The notes: generated by a model not told the origin, from the letters alone. DNA of 64,000 nucleotides from Pseudochelatococcus lubricantis (GCF_011762225.1 NZ_JAASQI010000005.1:62001-126000); one strand, 5' to 3'. Shown: positions 36,159 to 48,267, counted from the stretch's first letter. Translations and numbers: made by a program.

Positions 36159-37205
36159 ATGCCTGCCAATGTTTTCGAGGACTTCGTCGCCGGTGACGTC
36201 ACCACCTACGGCAAGCGAACCGTGGGCGAGGACGACATGGTCGCCTTCGCGCAGGAGTTCGACGCCCAGCCCATGCATGTGGACCCTCAGGCGGCGCGCG
36301 AGACTTTCGCCGGGCAACTGATCGGCTCCGGCTGGTATACCTGTTCCATCGCCATGCGCATGTTCTACGACAATGTGCTCGCCGGCTCCTCCAGCATGGG
36401 CTCGCCCGGCGTCGATCAGGGGCTGTGGGTGCGGCCGGTGCTGCCGGGCGACACGCTGCAACTGCGCCAGACCATTGCCGGGACGCGCACCTCGCGCAGC
36501 CGCCCGGAGATGGGGCTCGTCAACTTCGTCTTCGACGTGTTCAATCAGAAGGACGAAACCGTCTACCGGCAGGACTGCTGGGTGATGTTCGGCCGCCGCG
36601 AGGCGTGGCAGAACCGGAACGCCGAAAACCTGAACGGGGAGCCCGCGCCGGCGTCGCAGGGCACGCAGGAGAGCCCGGCGGCCGACGCGGCGCAGCAGCC
36701 CGGCGGCGCGCCCGACACTCCTGCGCGCGTGTGGTTCGACGATCTCGAGATCGGCGACACGGCGTCGATCGGCAGCCATCATTTCTCCGCCGAGGAAATC
36801 ATCCGTTTCGCGCGGGCCTTCGATCCGCAGCCCTTCCACACCGATCCCGACGCGGCGCGGGAGACGCATTTCGGCGGGCTGTGCGCCTCCGGCTGGCATA
36901 CCGCGTCGGTGTGGATGAAGCTGACAGTGGCGCACCGGAGGGCCGAGGCGCGTCGCGCGCGGGAGGCGGGCGCGGAAGTCGGCCGGCTGGGCCCCTCCCC
37001 GGGCTTCACCAACCTGCGCTGGCGGCGCCCCGTCTATGCCGGCGACGTGCTGACCTATCACAGCCGTGTCGCCGACAAGCGCATCTCGTCCTCCCGGCCC
37101 GGATGGGGCATCGTCAGCACCGTGAACTCGGCCACCAATGCCCGGGGCGAGCCTGTGTTCAGCTTCGACGGCGCGGTGTTCTGGGAGCGGCGCGGCGCGG
37201 ACTGA
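36159..37205 (+). CDS. Tandem MaoC-like (hotdog) dehydratase
   Basis: A 348-residue protein with two MaoC-like hotdog domains: residues 1-150 (FEDFVAGDVTTYGKRTVGEDDMVAFAQEFDAQPMHVD) and about 190-345 (WFDDLEIGDTASIGSHHFSAEEIIRFARAFDPQPFHTD), joined by a disordered Pro/Ala/Gln-rich linker. The QPxH motif is present in both halves, so each may have hydratase activity. Such proteins act on enoyl-CoA-type substrates; the substrate is unknown. An AAGAGGTGAAAG site precedes the ATG. Confidence 0.9.
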   Translation: MPANVFEDFVAGDVTTYGKRTVGEDDMVAFAQEFDAQPMHVDPQAARETFAGQLIGSGWYTCSIAMRMFYDNVLAGSSSMGSPGVDQGLWVRPVLPGDTLQLRQTIAGTRTSRSRPEMGLVNFVFDVFNQKDETVYRQDCWVMFGRREAWQNRNAENLNGEPAPASQGTQESPAADAAQQPGGAPDTPARVWFDDLEIGDTASIGSHHFSAEEIIRFARAFDPQPFHTDPDAARETHFGGLCASGWHTASVWMKLTVAHRRAEARRAREAGAEVGRLGPSPGFTNLRWRRPVYAGDVLTYHSRVADKRISSSRPGWGIVSTVNSATNARGEPVFSFDGAVFWERRGAD

Positions 37206-37253
37206 CCGGCCCGACACGTCATTGTTATTCGGCGCAGCTGTCGGGCTCTGTTA

Positions 37254-37284
37254 GACAGCTGCCGAATCCATGCGGATTCGGCAG
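37254..37284 (+). terminator. Perfect 13-bp hairpin after the MaoC gene
   Basis: Arms AGCTGCCGAATCC and its exact complement surround a four-base loop, about 50 bases after the MaoC stop and before the cytochrome b gene. No T-run follows. An ATG at 37270 lies within it and is not a real start. Confidence 0.6.
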
Positions 37285-37311
37285 CTACTGAAATGTCGGA
37301 GCACGACGGCG

Positions 37312-37890
37312 ATGGAATGGCGCGATACGCGAGAGAAATACGGCCTCGTAAGCCGCATCCTGCACTGGGTGATGGCGGGCCTGCTTCTGTGGCAGTTCAC
37401 GGGCATGGCCGCCCGCGTCGCCTTCGGGCGCGCGCCGCTGGTTTCCCTCTTCGTCGGCACGCACGCGCCACTGGGCGCCCTCCTCTTCGTCCTGATCGTC
37501 GCGCGGCTTCTATGGGGGCTCGCGAATCGGGAACGCCGCCCTGCCTACGAGCCGGGACTGCTCGGGTTGCTGGCAAAAGCGGGGCATCTCGCCCTCTATG
37601 CGCTGATGTTCATCGTGCCGGCGCTGGCGCTGATGCGCGCCTACGGCTCCGGGCGCGGCTTCCAGCCTTTCGGCATTCCCTTGTTCCCCGCGACGGGAGA
37701 GCAGATCGCGTGGCTCATGGCGCCGGCGAACGCGCTGCACGGTGTGCTCGCCTGGGTGCTGCTCTCGCTGATCGCCGGCCATGTCGGCATGGTGCTGGTG
37801 CACCGGTTCGTCTGGCGCGACGATGTTGCGAGCCGCATGATCCCGGGCCGCGGGGCGCGGGTCCGCGCAGCCGCATCGGCCGCCGGATGA
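37312..37890 (+). CDS. Cytochrome b561-family membrane protein
   Basis: A 192-residue protein with four helices. The family's heme-ligand histidines appear in ILHWVMAGLLLW (first helix), GTHAPLGALLF (second) and the NALHGVLAWVLLSLIAGHVGMVLVHRFVW segment. It should carry electrons across the inner membrane. The ATG at 37312 was chosen because the upstream in-frame ATG lies in a hairpin loop. Its redox partner is unknown. Confidence 0.9.
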   Translation: MEWRDTREKYGLVSRILHWVMAGLLLWQFTGMAARVAFGRAPLVSLFVGTHAPLGALLFVLIVARLLWGLANRERRPAYEPGLLGLLAKAGHLALYALMFIVPALALMRAYGSGRGFQPFGIPLFPATGEQIAWLMAPANALHGVLAWVLLSLIAGHVGMVLVHRFVWRDDVASRMIPGRGARVRAAASAAG

Positions 37891-37999
37891 GTGCCTGCGC
37901 CGGGAGCGCGCCTGCCTTCCGGCGCGGCGCATTGCGCTCCGCCCACTGACATGCTACGCGCCTGACGTGTTTCCCTGAATGTGTCATCCGGTGCGCAGC

Positions 38000-38680
38000 A
38001 TGTCGTCCTTGTTCATCGCCCCTTCGATCCTCGCCAGCGATTTTGCCCGTTTCGGCGAGGAAGTGCAGGCCATCGACCGCGCGGGAGCGGACTGGGTGCA
38101 TGTCGATGTCATGGACGGCCATTTCGTCCCCAACATCAGTTTCGGTCCGGAGGTGGTGCGCGCCATCCGGCCGTTGACCCCGAAAATCCTCGACGTGCAT
38201 CTCATGATCGCGCCCGTCGATCCCTACCTGCCGGCCTTCGCGGAAGCGGGCGCGGACATCATCACCGTCCATGCCGAGGCGGGGCCGCATCTCCACCGCA
38301 CCTTGCAGGCCATCCGCGGCCTGGGCAAGAAGGCGGGCGTGGCGCTCAACCCGGCGACGCCCGTGAGCGTGCTCGAACACGTCCTCGACGATGTCGATCT
38401 CATCCTCATCATGAGCGTCAATCCGGGCTTCGGCGGCCAGTCCTTCATTCCTTCCGCGGTCGAGAAGGTGGCGAAGGTACGCGCGCTGGTCGGCGAGCGC
38501 CCGGTCGTCATCGAGGTCGACGGCGGCGTCACCAGCGAGACCGCGCCAGCCGTGGCGCGCGCGGGCGCGCGGGCGCTCGTCGCCGGTTCCGCCGTGTTCA
38601 GGGGCGGCGCTGCGGCGTATGCCGACAATATTTCCGCCATTCGCAAGGCGGCTGAATCCGCTATTGGTGAATGGATCTGA
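38000..38680 (+). CDS. rpe: Ribulose-phosphate 3-epimerase
   Basis: A 226-residue TIM-barrel enzyme interconverting ribulose 5-phosphate and xylulose 5-phosphate. Signature sequences [47 protein letters not shown] and EVDGGV are all present, including metal-binding His and Asp. The ATG at 38000 gives the usual length. It lies 23 bases before purB and probably shares its transcript. Confidence 0.97.
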   Translation: MSSLFIAPSILASDFARFGEEVQAIDRAGADWVHVDVMDGHFVPNISFGPEVVRAIRPLTPKILDVHLMIAPVDPYLPAFAEAGADIITVHAEAGPHLHRTLQAIRGLGKKAGVALNPATPVSVLEHVLDDVDLILIMSVNPGFGGQSFIPSAVEKVAKVRALVGERPVVIEVDGGVTSETAPAVARAGARALVAGSAVFRGGAAAYADNISAIRKAAESAIGEWI

Positions 38681-38703
38681 CGAATACTGCGTAAGGAAAA
38701 GAG

Positions 38704-40011
38704 ATGATCCCGCGTTACAGCCGCCCCGAGATGGTCGCCATCTGGTCGCCGGAGACGAAGTTCCGCATCTGGTTCGAGATCGAGGCGCATGCCACCACCG
38801 CGCTCGCCAATCTCGGCGTCGTGCCGAAGGAGGCGGCGGAGATCGTCTGGGAAAAGGGCTCGGAGGCCACGTTCGACGTCGCCCGCATCGACGCCATCGA
38901 GCGCGAGGTCAAGCACGACGTCATCGCCTTCCTGACGCATCTAGCCGAAATCGTCGGCCCGGAGGCGCGCTTCGTGCATCAGGGCATGACCTCTTCGGAT
39001 GTGCTCGACACCTGCCTCAACGTCCAGCTCGTGCGCGCCGCGGATATCCTGCTCGCCGATCTCGACGCCCTGCTCGCCGCGCTGAAGCGGCGCGCCTTCG
39101 AGTACAAGCTCACGCCCACCATCGGCCGTTCGCACGGCATCCATGCCGAGCCGGTCACCTTCGGCCTGAAGCTGGCGCAGGCCTATGCCGAGTTTTCCCG
39201 CGCGCGCGAGCGGCTCGTGGCGGCGCGGCGCGAGGTGGCGACCTGCGCCATTTCGGGCGCGGTCGGCACCTTCGCCAACATCGATCCGTCCGTGGAGGCC
39301 TATGTGGCGGACAAGCTCGGCCTCGCGGTCGAGCCCGTCTCGACGCAGGTCATTCCGCGCGACCGGCATGCGATGTATTTCGCGACGCTCGCGGTGATCG
39401 CCTCCTCCATCGAGCGGCTCGCCGTCGAGGTGCGCCATCTCCAGCGCACCGAGGTTTACGAGGCGGAAGAGTATTTCTCCGAGGGGCAGAAGGGCTCCTC
39501 GGCCATGCCGCACAAGCGCAACCCGGTGCTGACGGAAAACCTCACCGGCCTTGCCCGCATGGTGCGCGCCTACGCCCTGCCGGCGATGGAGAACGTCGCA
39601 CTGTGGCACGAGCGCGACATCTCGCATTCGTCCGTCGAGCGCATGATCGGTCCGGATGCGACGGTGACGCTCGATTTCGCGCTGGCGCGGCTCGCCGGCG
39701 TCATCGACAAGCTGGTGGTCTATCCGGAGAATATGCAGGCCAATCTGGACAAGCTCGGCGGGCTGGTGCACTCTCAGCGGGTGCTGCTGGCGCTGACGCA
39801 GAAGGGCATCTCGCGTGAGGATGCGTATCGGCTCGTGCAGCGCAACGCCATGCCCGTATGGCGCGGGGAAGGCGATTTCCTGACGCTGCTGAAAAACGAC
39901 AAGGATGTCCGTGCCGCTCTTTCGGAAGCTGAAATCGAGGAAAATTTCGACCTCGGCTATCACCTCAAGCACGTCGACACCATCTTCCGGCGGGTGTTCG
40001 GAGAATCGTGA
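38704..40011 (+). CDS. purB: Adenylosuccinate lyase
   Basis: A 435-residue fumarase-superfamily enzyme acting in two steps of purine synthesis. The flexible catalytic loop GSSAMPHKRNP starts at about residue 264, HQGMTSSDVLDT lies near 94, and RSHGIHAEP near 140. The length is typical of the alphaproteobacterial form. Its stop TGA overlaps the next gene's ATG (TGATG), so the two are coupled. Confidence 0.97.
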   Translation: MIPRYSRPEMVAIWSPETKFRIWFEIEAHATTALANLGVVPKEAAEIVWEKGSEATFDVARIDAIEREVKHDVIAFLTHLAEIVGPEARFVHQGMTSSDVLDTCLNVQLVRAADILLADLDALLAALKRRAFEYKLTPTIGRSHGIHAEPVTFGLKLAQAYAEFSRARERLVAARREVATCAISGAVGTFANIDPSVEAYVADKLGLAVEPVSTQVIPRDRHAMYFATLAVIASSIERLAVEVRHLQRTEVYEAEEYFSEGQKGSSAMPHKRNPVLTENLTGLARMVRAYALPAMENVALWHERDISHSSVERMIGPDATVTLDFALARLAGVIDKLVVYPENMQANLDKLGGLVHSQRVLLALTQKGISREDAYRLVQRNAMPVWRGEGDFLTLLKNDKDVRAALSEAEIEENFDLGYHLKHVDTIFRRVFGES

Positions 40012-40565
40012 TGCGCATTTCTGAATGCGACGTGCTGATCGTGCCGGGGCTTTCCGGCTCGGACGAAGGTCACTGGCAATCCCGCTGGGAGGATCGGCTG
40101 TCGACGGCGACGCGCGTCGCGCAGGTGGACTGGAATGCGCCCGATCGCGAGGCATGGGTGGATACGCTCGTGCAGGCCGTCGCGGCGACGACGCGGCCCG
40201 CGGTCATTGTCGCCCACAGCCTGGGTGCGCTAACGGCTGCCCATGCGGCGCCGGAGTTCGCGTCGGGCAAGGTGATCGGCGGCTTCCTGGTGGCGGTGCC
40301 GGATGCCGAGCAGGCGGAAGGCATGCCGGCGGAGGTCGCCCGCTTCGGGCCGGTTCCGACAGAGCCCCTGCCCTTTCCGTCATTGTTCGTGGCAAGCCGC
40401 AACGATCCTTTCTGCTCATTTTCCCGCGCGCAGGAAATAGCGCTCGACTGGGGGGCGCAGATTGTCGATGCCGGAGAAGTCGGCCATCTCAACGCCGCTT
40501 CCGGCCATGGGCCGTGGCCGGAAGGGCTGATGCGGCTCGGCCAGTTTCTCGGCCGCCTCGGCTGA
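40011..40565 (+). CDS. RBBP9/YdeN-family serine hydrolase
   Basis: A 184-residue alpha/beta hydrolase. It begins DVLIVPGLSGSDEGHWQSRWE, the RBBP9/YdeN opening, with the nucleophile Ser in VAHSLGA (near 66), the acid Asp in ASRNDPFC (near 130) and the His in GHLNAASG (near 155). The cellular substrate is unknown. It overlaps purB's stop. A hairpin with a five-T run follows. Confidence 0.9.
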   Translation: MRISECDVLIVPGLSGSDEGHWQSRWEDRLSTATRVAQVDWNAPDREAWVDTLVQAVAATTRPAVIVAHSLGALTAAHAAPEFASGKVIGGFLVAVPDAEQAEGMPAEVARFGPVPTEPLPFPSLFVASRNDPFCSFSRAQEIALDWGAQIVDAGEVGHLNAASGHGPWPEGLMRLGQFLGRLG

Positions 40566-40593
40566 CCGGCCGGCGGCGCACATTACAGATGTT

Positions 40594-40639
40594 AAGCACC
40601 GGGACCGGATGATGAAATCGTCTGTGACGGGTGCTTTTT
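40594..40639 (+). terminator. Candidate intrinsic terminator before gyrB
   Basis: Outer arms AAGCACC and GGTGCTT enclose an inner GATGAT/ATCGTC stem; five T's end the right arm. It lies 28 bases after the hydrolase stop. Confidence 0.45.
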
Positions 40640-40661
40640 CGTGTCCCGATCATTACATTAG

Positions 40662-43205
<2,544 letters not shown>

Positions 43206-43332
43206 CGCGCGGGCGCCAGCAAACGCACCATGCGCATCCGCCATGCACCGCGGGGGATTGCGCCGGCGCGCTTTTGCCTGCACCTTTCGCGCGCGGCGGT
43301 CGTCGCCGCTTCCATCAGCGCGAGCCTTCACC

Positions 43333-44541
43333 ATGACGGTTGCCCAAACTGTTGCCCGGGCCGCCGAGCCCGTCAGGCGTCCGATGGGCTTCGGCACGGT
43401 GTTTGCGATGGCTGTCGCCTGTGCGTTCGCCGTCGCCAACATCTACTACAACCAGCCGATGATGGTGCTCATGGCGCGCGACCTCGGGGTGCCCGAGACG
43501 TCGGCCGGTTTCATCGCCACGGCGACGCAGGCGGGCTACACCATCGGCCTCGCGCTGCTCGCGCCGCTGGGCGACCGCTTCGAGCGGCGCAGCCTCATCC
43601 TGCGCATCATGCTGCTGCTGACCGTGGCGCTGGTGGCGGTGAGCCTCGCGCCCACGTTCGCGCTCCTGCTGACGGCAAGCTTCTTCGTCGGCGTGCTATC
43701 GATTCCCGCCCAGTACATCATTCCGATGGCGGCGGCCCTTGCCTCTCCCGAGCGGCGCGGCAGCGTCATCGGTGTCATCATGTCGGGCCTGCTCACCGGC
43801 ATCCTGGGCGCGCGGGCGTTCGCCGGCGTCATCGCCGAATTCGCGGGCTGGCGGGCGATGTTCGCGATCGCGGCGATCATCATGGTGCTGGTGGCGGGGC
43901 TGGTGCGCGCCGCTTTCCCGAAGCTCGACGCGACGTCCTCGCTCGGCTACGGCGCGCTGATGCGCTCCCTGCTGCCGCTGTGGCAGGCGGAGCCGGTGCT
44001 GCGTGAGGCGACCCTGGTCGCTGCCTTCGCCTTCGCCACCTTCAACGTATTCTGGACGACGCTGACGCCCCATCTCGCCAGCCCGGAGCTTGGCTACGGA
44101 CCGTCGGTGGCGGGGCTGTTCGGCCTCATCGGCCTGTTCGGCGCGTTGACGGCCACGGTGGCGGGCCGCCTCGCCGACCGTGTCCGGCCGCGCATCATCG
44201 TCGGCAGCGCCATGGCTTTGATGGTTGCGGCGTTCATGCTCATGGGCGTGAGCGGCCATCTCATCGTCGGCCTCGTGGCGGGCGTCATCCTCCTCGACAT
44301 TGGCCTGCAAGGCGTCCAGATCACCAGCCAGACACGGATCTTCGCGCTTCAGCCCGATGCGCGCAACCGCGTCAATACCATCTTCATGACCGCCTATTTC
44401 ATCGGCGGAACGTCGGGCTCCGCCATCGGCACGCTGGCGTGGCAGTATGGGGGATGGGCCGGTGTGAGCATTGCCGGCATCGCGCTCTCGTCGGTCGGCC
44501 TCGTCCTGCATCTGCTCGGTCCGCGGCTGTTCGGCCGCTGA
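43333..44541 (+). CDS. Major facilitator superfamily transporter
   Basis: A 402-residue protein with 12 predicted helices. It shows the helix 2-3 loop motif LGDRFERRSLILR and an N-terminal FAVANIYYNQPMMVLMARDLG segment, as in the YjiJ/YdhP-type sugar-efflux/drug subgroup. The substrate is unknown. The ATG at 43333 starts 127 bases after gyrB; an in-frame extension to 43243 lacks homology. Confidence 0.9.
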   Translation: MTVAQTVARAAEPVRRPMGFGTVFAMAVACAFAVANIYYNQPMMVLMARDLGVPETSAGFIATATQAGYTIGLALLAPLGDRFERRSLILRIMLLLTVALVAVSLAPTFALLLTASFFVGVLSIPAQYIIPMAAALASPERRGSVIGVIMSGLLTGILGARAFAGVIAEFAGWRAMFAIAAIIMVLVAGLVRAAFPKLDATSSLGYGALMRSLLPLWQAEPVLREATLVAAFAFATFNVFWTTLTPHLASPELGYGPSVAGLFGLIGLFGALTATVAGRLADRVRPRIIVGSAMALMVAAFMLMGVSGHLIVGLVAGVILLDIGLQGVQITSQTRIFALQPDARNRVNTIFMTAYFIGGTSGSAIGTLAWQYGGWAGVSIAGIALSSVGLVLHLLGPRLFGR

Positions 44542-44628
44542 CCGTCCGGCGCATCGCCATCGTTCCCTCTTGACCGCGTGGACGCATCTGCCAAACTGCG
44601 GCCGAACAGGCTGGGCGTGGGGGAGATC

Positions 44629-45834
44629 ATGCGTCGTCTCATCTTGAACGCGATTGTGTGGGGCGCGGCCGCTGCCGCATCGGTCGGCGCGGCACAGGCC
44701 GCGTGTCAGCGCGAAGGCGGTTTCGGGCAATGGCTCGAAGGCGTCCGCAAGGAGGCGCAGGCCGCCGGCATCTCGCCGGCCGCCGTTTCCGCAGGACTCG
44801 ACGGCCTCGCCTACGATGCGAAGATCGTCTCGCTGGACCGCGGCCAGGGCGTCTTCGGGCAGAGCTTCCTGCAGTTCTCCGACCGCATGGTTTCGGCCGG
44901 GCGCCTTCAGCAGGGCCGCAAGCAGATCGGCGTCCACCGCGGCACCTTCCAGAGGATCGAGTCGCAGTTCGGCGTGCCTGCTTCCATCATCGCCGCCTTC
45001 TGGGGGCTGGAGACGGATTTCGGCGCCAACAACGGCAAGTTCCCCGCGCTGCGGTCGCTCGCGACCCTCGCCTACGACTGCCGCCGCCCGGAGTTGTTCC
45101 GCGGGCAGTTGCTCGATGCGCTGCGGCTCATCGAGCGCGGCGACCTCGCGCCCTCGCAGATGGTCGGCGCATGGGCGGGCGAGATCGGCCAGGTGCAATT
45201 CATGCCCTCGGACTATTATCGCTACGCGCTCGACTACAGCGGCAACGGGCGGCGCGACCTCATTCGCGATACGGCCGATGCGCTGGGGTCCGCCGGCAAC
45301 TATCTGTCGACGCTCGGCTGGCAACGCGGCCAGCCGTGGCTGGAGGAGGTTCGCGTGCCGGCGGAGCTGCCGTGGGATCAGGCCGGTCTCGACCGCAGGC
45401 AACCGCGCTCGCGCTGGGCGAGCCTCGGCGTCACCCGTGCCGACGGCTCGCGCCTGCCTGCTGACGGCCTCTCATCGTCCCTGCTGCTGCCGATGGGCAA
45501 GGACGGGCCGGCCTTCCTCGCCTATCCCAATTTCCACGTGCTGCTGAAGTGGAACCAGTCCTTTATCTACGTGACCACGGTCGGCTATTTCGCCAACAGG
45601 CTCGACGGAGCGCCGCCCGTGCGGCGGGGTGGCAAGATCAACCATCTGGGGCCGCAGCAGGTCAGCGAACTGCAGCGCCTGCTCAACGCGCGCGGCTTCG
45701 GCGCGGGCAAGGTCGACGGTATGATCGGTGCTGACACGCGCGCCGGCACGCGCGAGGCCCAGCTCCGCTACGGTCTGCCCGCTGATGGCTACCCGACGGT
45801 CGCGCTGCTGGAGAAGCTGCGCACCGGAAGGTGA
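44629..45834 (+). CDS. Lytic murein transglycosylase (MltB type) with peptidoglycan-binding domain
   Basis: A 401-residue secreted enzyme. Residues 1-25 form a signal peptide ending AQA. The SLT_2/MltB catalytic domain covers about 30-330, with the catalytic Glu in FWGLETDFG (near 128) and GQVQFMPSDYYRYALD. The C-terminal peptidoglycan-binding domain (QVSELQRLLNARGFGAGKVDGMIGADTRAG) covers about 340-400. It cleaves glycan strands in the periplasm. A GGGGGAG site precedes the ATG at 44629. Confidence 0.94.
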   Translation: MRRLILNAIVWGAAAAASVGAAQAACQREGGFGQWLEGVRKEAQAAGISPAAVSAGLDGLAYDAKIVSLDRGQGVFGQSFLQFSDRMVSAGRLQQGRKQIGVHRGTFQRIESQFGVPASIIAAFWGLETDFGANNGKFPALRSLATLAYDCRRPELFRGQLLDALRLIERGDLAPSQMVGAWAGEIGQVQFMPSDYYRYALDYSGNGRRDLIRDTADALGSAGNYLSTLGWQRGQPWLEEVRVPAELPWDQAGLDRRQPRSRWASLGVTRADGSRLPADGLSSSLLLPMGKDGPAFLAYPNFHVLLKWNQSFIYVTTVGYFANRLDGAPPVRRGGKINHLGPQQVSELQRLLNARGFGAGKVDGMIGADTRAGTREAQLRYGLPADGYPTVALLEKLRTGR

Positions 45835-45912
45835 GACGACGGGAACACGCGCCGCTTGCATTGTGGGCCGTTTCGCGCGACAAGCGGCTTTTCGTCATCA
45901 ATTCAGCATCCT

Positions 45913-47496
45913 ATGAACGACAAATCTTCCCCGGAGGCCCTTCGCCGGACCTTCGCCATTATCTCCCACCCGGACGCCGGCAAGACCACGCTGACCGAAA
46001 AGATCCTGCTTTTCGGTGGCGCGATCCAGCTTGCCGGCGAGGTCAAGGCCAAGAAGAACCGCGTCCAGACCCGATCCGACTGGATGGGGATCGAGCGCGA
46101 GCGCGGCATTTCGGTCGTTACCTCGGTGATGACGTTCGAATATGACGGCCACGTCTTCAACCTGCTCGATACGCCGGGCCACGAGGACTTTTCGGAGGAC
46201 ACCTACCGCACGCTGACCGCCGTCGATTCGGCGGTGATGGTGATCGACGCGGCCAAGGGCATAGAGGCGCGCACGCGCAAGCTCTTCGAGGTCTGCCGCC
46301 TGCGCGACATCCCGATCGTCACCTTCATCAACAAGCTCGACCGCGAGATCCGCGACCCGTTCGACCTGCTCGACGAGATCGAGAAGACGCTGGCGCTCGA
46401 CACCGCGCCCATCAACTGGCCGATCAGCCGGGGCAAGACCTTCGCGGGCACGTATGACCTCGCGCACAACACCATCCGGCAGATCGACAAGGACGGCCCG
46501 GCCATTTCCGTGAGCGGCCCGGACGATCCCGCCGTTGCGGGGCTCGTGCCCGAATACGAGCGCGATGCGTGGCTGGAGGAGATCGAACTGGCGCGCGAGG
46601 GCTGCCGGCCGTTCGAACTTGCCGCCTTCCGCGAGGGGCATCTCACGCCTGTGTTCTTCGGCAGCGCGCTGCGCAACTTCGGCGTGCGCGACCTCATCGA
46701 CGCGATGGGGGCATTCGCGCCCCCGCCGCGCGAGCAGCAGGCGCAGACCCGCATGGTGCAGGCGGACGAGCCGAAGATGACCGGCTTCGTGTTCAAGATT
46801 CAGGCGAACATGGATCCGAACCACCGCGACCGCATTGCCTTCATGCGCATCTGCTCCGGCAAGCTCACGCGCGGCATGAAGGCGAAGCTCGTGCGCACCG
46901 GCAAGCCCATGAGCCTTTCCGCGCCGCAGTTCTTCTTCGCGCAGGACCGCGCCATCGCGGACGAGGCTTATGCGGGCGACGTAGTCGGCATCCCGAATCA
47001 CGGCACCCTGCGCATCGGCGACACGCTGACCGAGGGCGAGGATATCGTGTTCCGGGGCGTGCCCTCCTTCGCGCCGGAAATCATGCGCCGCATCAAACTC
47101 ACCGACGCCATGAAGGCCAAGAAGCTGCGCGAGGCCCTGCAGCAGATGGCGGAGGAAGGCGTCGTTCAGCTCTTTATTCCGCAGGATGGTTCCTCTCCCA
47201 TCGTCGGCGTCGTCGGCGCACTCCAGCTCGACGTGCTGAAGACACGGCTCATGGGCGAATACGGCCTGCCGATCGACTACGAGACGACACGCTTCTCCGT
47301 CTGCCGCTGGATCGACAGCGACGACCGGCGGGAACTGGACAAGTTCATCAACGCCAATGGCTCGGCGCTGGCCGTGGATCTGGACGGCGCGCCCGTGTTC
47401 ATGGCCTCGACGGCGTTCTCGCTCAACTACGAGATCGAGCGCTGGCCGGAGATACGCTTCACGGACGTGAAGGATTATCAGGTGCAGGAGGCGTGA
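45913..47496 (+). CDS. prfC: Peptide chain release factor 3
   Basis: A 527-residue translational GTPase that recycles release factors 1 and 2. G motifs are HPDAGKTT (19-26), DTPGHEDF and NKLDR; the RF3-specific middle domain and C-terminal FAPEIMRRIKLTDAMKAKKLREALQQMAEEGVVQLF segment follow. The ATG at 45913 gives the family's length. A perfect hairpin lies between it and the convergent vapC. Confidence 0.97.
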   Translation: MNDKSSPEALRRTFAIISHPDAGKTTLTEKILLFGGAIQLAGEVKAKKNRVQTRSDWMGIERERGISVVTSVMTFEYDGHVFNLLDTPGHEDFSEDTYRTLTAVDSAVMVIDAAKGIEARTRKLFEVCRLRDIPIVTFINKLDREIRDPFDLLDEIEKTLALDTAPINWPISRGKTFAGTYDLAHNTIRQIDKDGPAISVSGPDDPAVAGLVPEYERDAWLEEIELAREGCRPFELAAFREGHLTPVFFGSALRNFGVRDLIDAMGAFAPPPREQQAQTRMVQADEPKMTGFVFKIQANMDPNHRDRIAFMRICSGKLTRGMKAKLVRTGKPMSLSAPQFFFAQDRAIADEAYAGDVVGIPNHGTLRIGDTLTEGEDIVFRGVPSFAPEIMRRIKLTDAMKAKKLREALQQMAEEGVVQLFIPQDGSSPIVGVVGALQLDVLKTRLMGEYGLPIDYETTRFSVCRWIDSDDRRELDKFINANGSALAVDLDGAPVFMASTAFSLNYEIERWPEIRFTDVKDYQVQEA

Positions 47497-47499
47497 CAG

Positions 47500-47532
47500 C
47501 GCTTCCCGACGAGCGTGGCTCGTCGGGAAGCG
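47500..47532. terminator. Perfect 15-bp hairpin between prfC and vapC
   Basis: Arms CGCTTCCCGACGAGC and its exact complement with a three-base loop fill the gap between the converging genes. It probably serves both strands. Confidence 0.65.
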
Positions 47533-47958
47533 TCAGGCAAGGTCCGTGTGGGTGAAATCGTTGCCCTTGTAAAGCAGGGCTACATTCAGTGCCCGAGCGC
47601 AGGCATAGGCGAAGCAATCGCCGAAATTGAGATCGGCGACGTGGCCCACGGCTTTGCCATAGGTCGCGCTTGCCTCCAGCGCCCCCTGCCCGATCTCGGG
47701 AGAGATGGCAATCTCCTGCGCGTCGAGAGCCTCGACGAAAGCGTCCACGGCCGCCTGCGCCTGCCGCAATAGCTGCGGCGATGGCTTCGCGGGTCCCGAT
47801 CCCGTCGCCTTCTGCCGGGCAAGGGCGACGGCGGCCTCGAACCTGACCAGAGGCGAAACGAAGAAAGGGCCGTCAGCCAGGGCCAATCGCTTTTCGATTT
47901 CCACATGGCCCGGCTCCCGCCCGAGAATGGCGACGATGGCGGACGCATCCACGAACAT
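47533..47958 (-). CDS. vapC: Type II toxin VapC (PIN-domain ribonuclease)
   Basis: A 141-residue PIN-domain protein. Conserved acidic residues are Asp4 in MFVDASA, the Glu in SPLVRFEAAVAL, and Asp in NFGDCFAYACARAL, which would bind Mg2+ at the nuclease site. VapC toxins cleave tRNA or rRNA. The ATG at 47958 overlaps the vapB stop (TGATG); a GTG at 47973 could add five residues. Confidence 0.92.
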   Translation of the reverse strand: MFVDASAIVAILGREPGHVEIEKRLALADGPFFVSPLVRFEAAVALARQKATGSGPAKPSPQLLRQAQAAVDAFVEALDAQEIAISPEIGQGALEASATYGKAVGHVADLNFGDCFAYACARALNVALLYKGNDFTHTDLA

Positions 47959-48203
47959 CAGGCGTTGTCCCACATGTCGTCCGTGTAGGATTTCATATCG
48001 AAGGCGGGATCGCTCGCCCCCATTGCGTCGGCCAGCGCCCGGGCACGCGCAAGGCGATCCCTTAACGGCATGCCACGCCTCGCCTCGGCAAGCCGGGCCT
48101 GCAGGGCATCGCGAACGGCCTCGGTTTTGGTTTTGGCTCGGGTGAGCTTGCGGACCTCCTCCGCAAGGGCATCCACCTCCGCGTCGCGGATGAAAAGCGC
48201 CAT
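47958..48203 (-). CDS. vapB: Type II antitoxin VapB
   Basis: An 81-residue antitoxin of the Rv0623-like/ribbon-helix-helix VapB group (MALFIRDAEVDALAEEVRKLTRAKTKTEAVRDAL). The N-terminal part binds DNA and the C-terminus ends in an acidic-aromatic SYTDDMWDNA segment typical for holding the toxin. A GAAGGAG ribosome site and an inverted repeat precede it. Confidence 0.92.
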   Translation of the reverse strand: MALFIRDAEVDALAEEVRKLTRAKTKTEAVRDALQARLAEARRGMPLRDRLARARALADAMGASDPAFDMKSYTDDMWDNA

Positions 48204-48220
48204 GGCAGATATCTCCTTCG

Positions 48221-48234
48221 GATATTCATATATC
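48221..48234. promoter_or_regulatory. Candidate vapBC operator
   Basis: GATAT and ATATC arms with a four-base centre form an AT-rich inverted repeat 18 bases before vapB. It overlaps the expected promoter position, as usual for toxin-antitoxin autoregulation. Confidence 0.4.
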
Positions 48235-48267
48235 ATGAAACGGATATCCCCGCGAGTCGCTCGGCCG

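Noticed and set aside
43696-45402. A 568-codon minus-strand frame opposite the MFS and transglycosylase genes
   Set aside because: It spans two clear plus-strand genes and codes for an Arg/Ala-rich product; a typical shadow.
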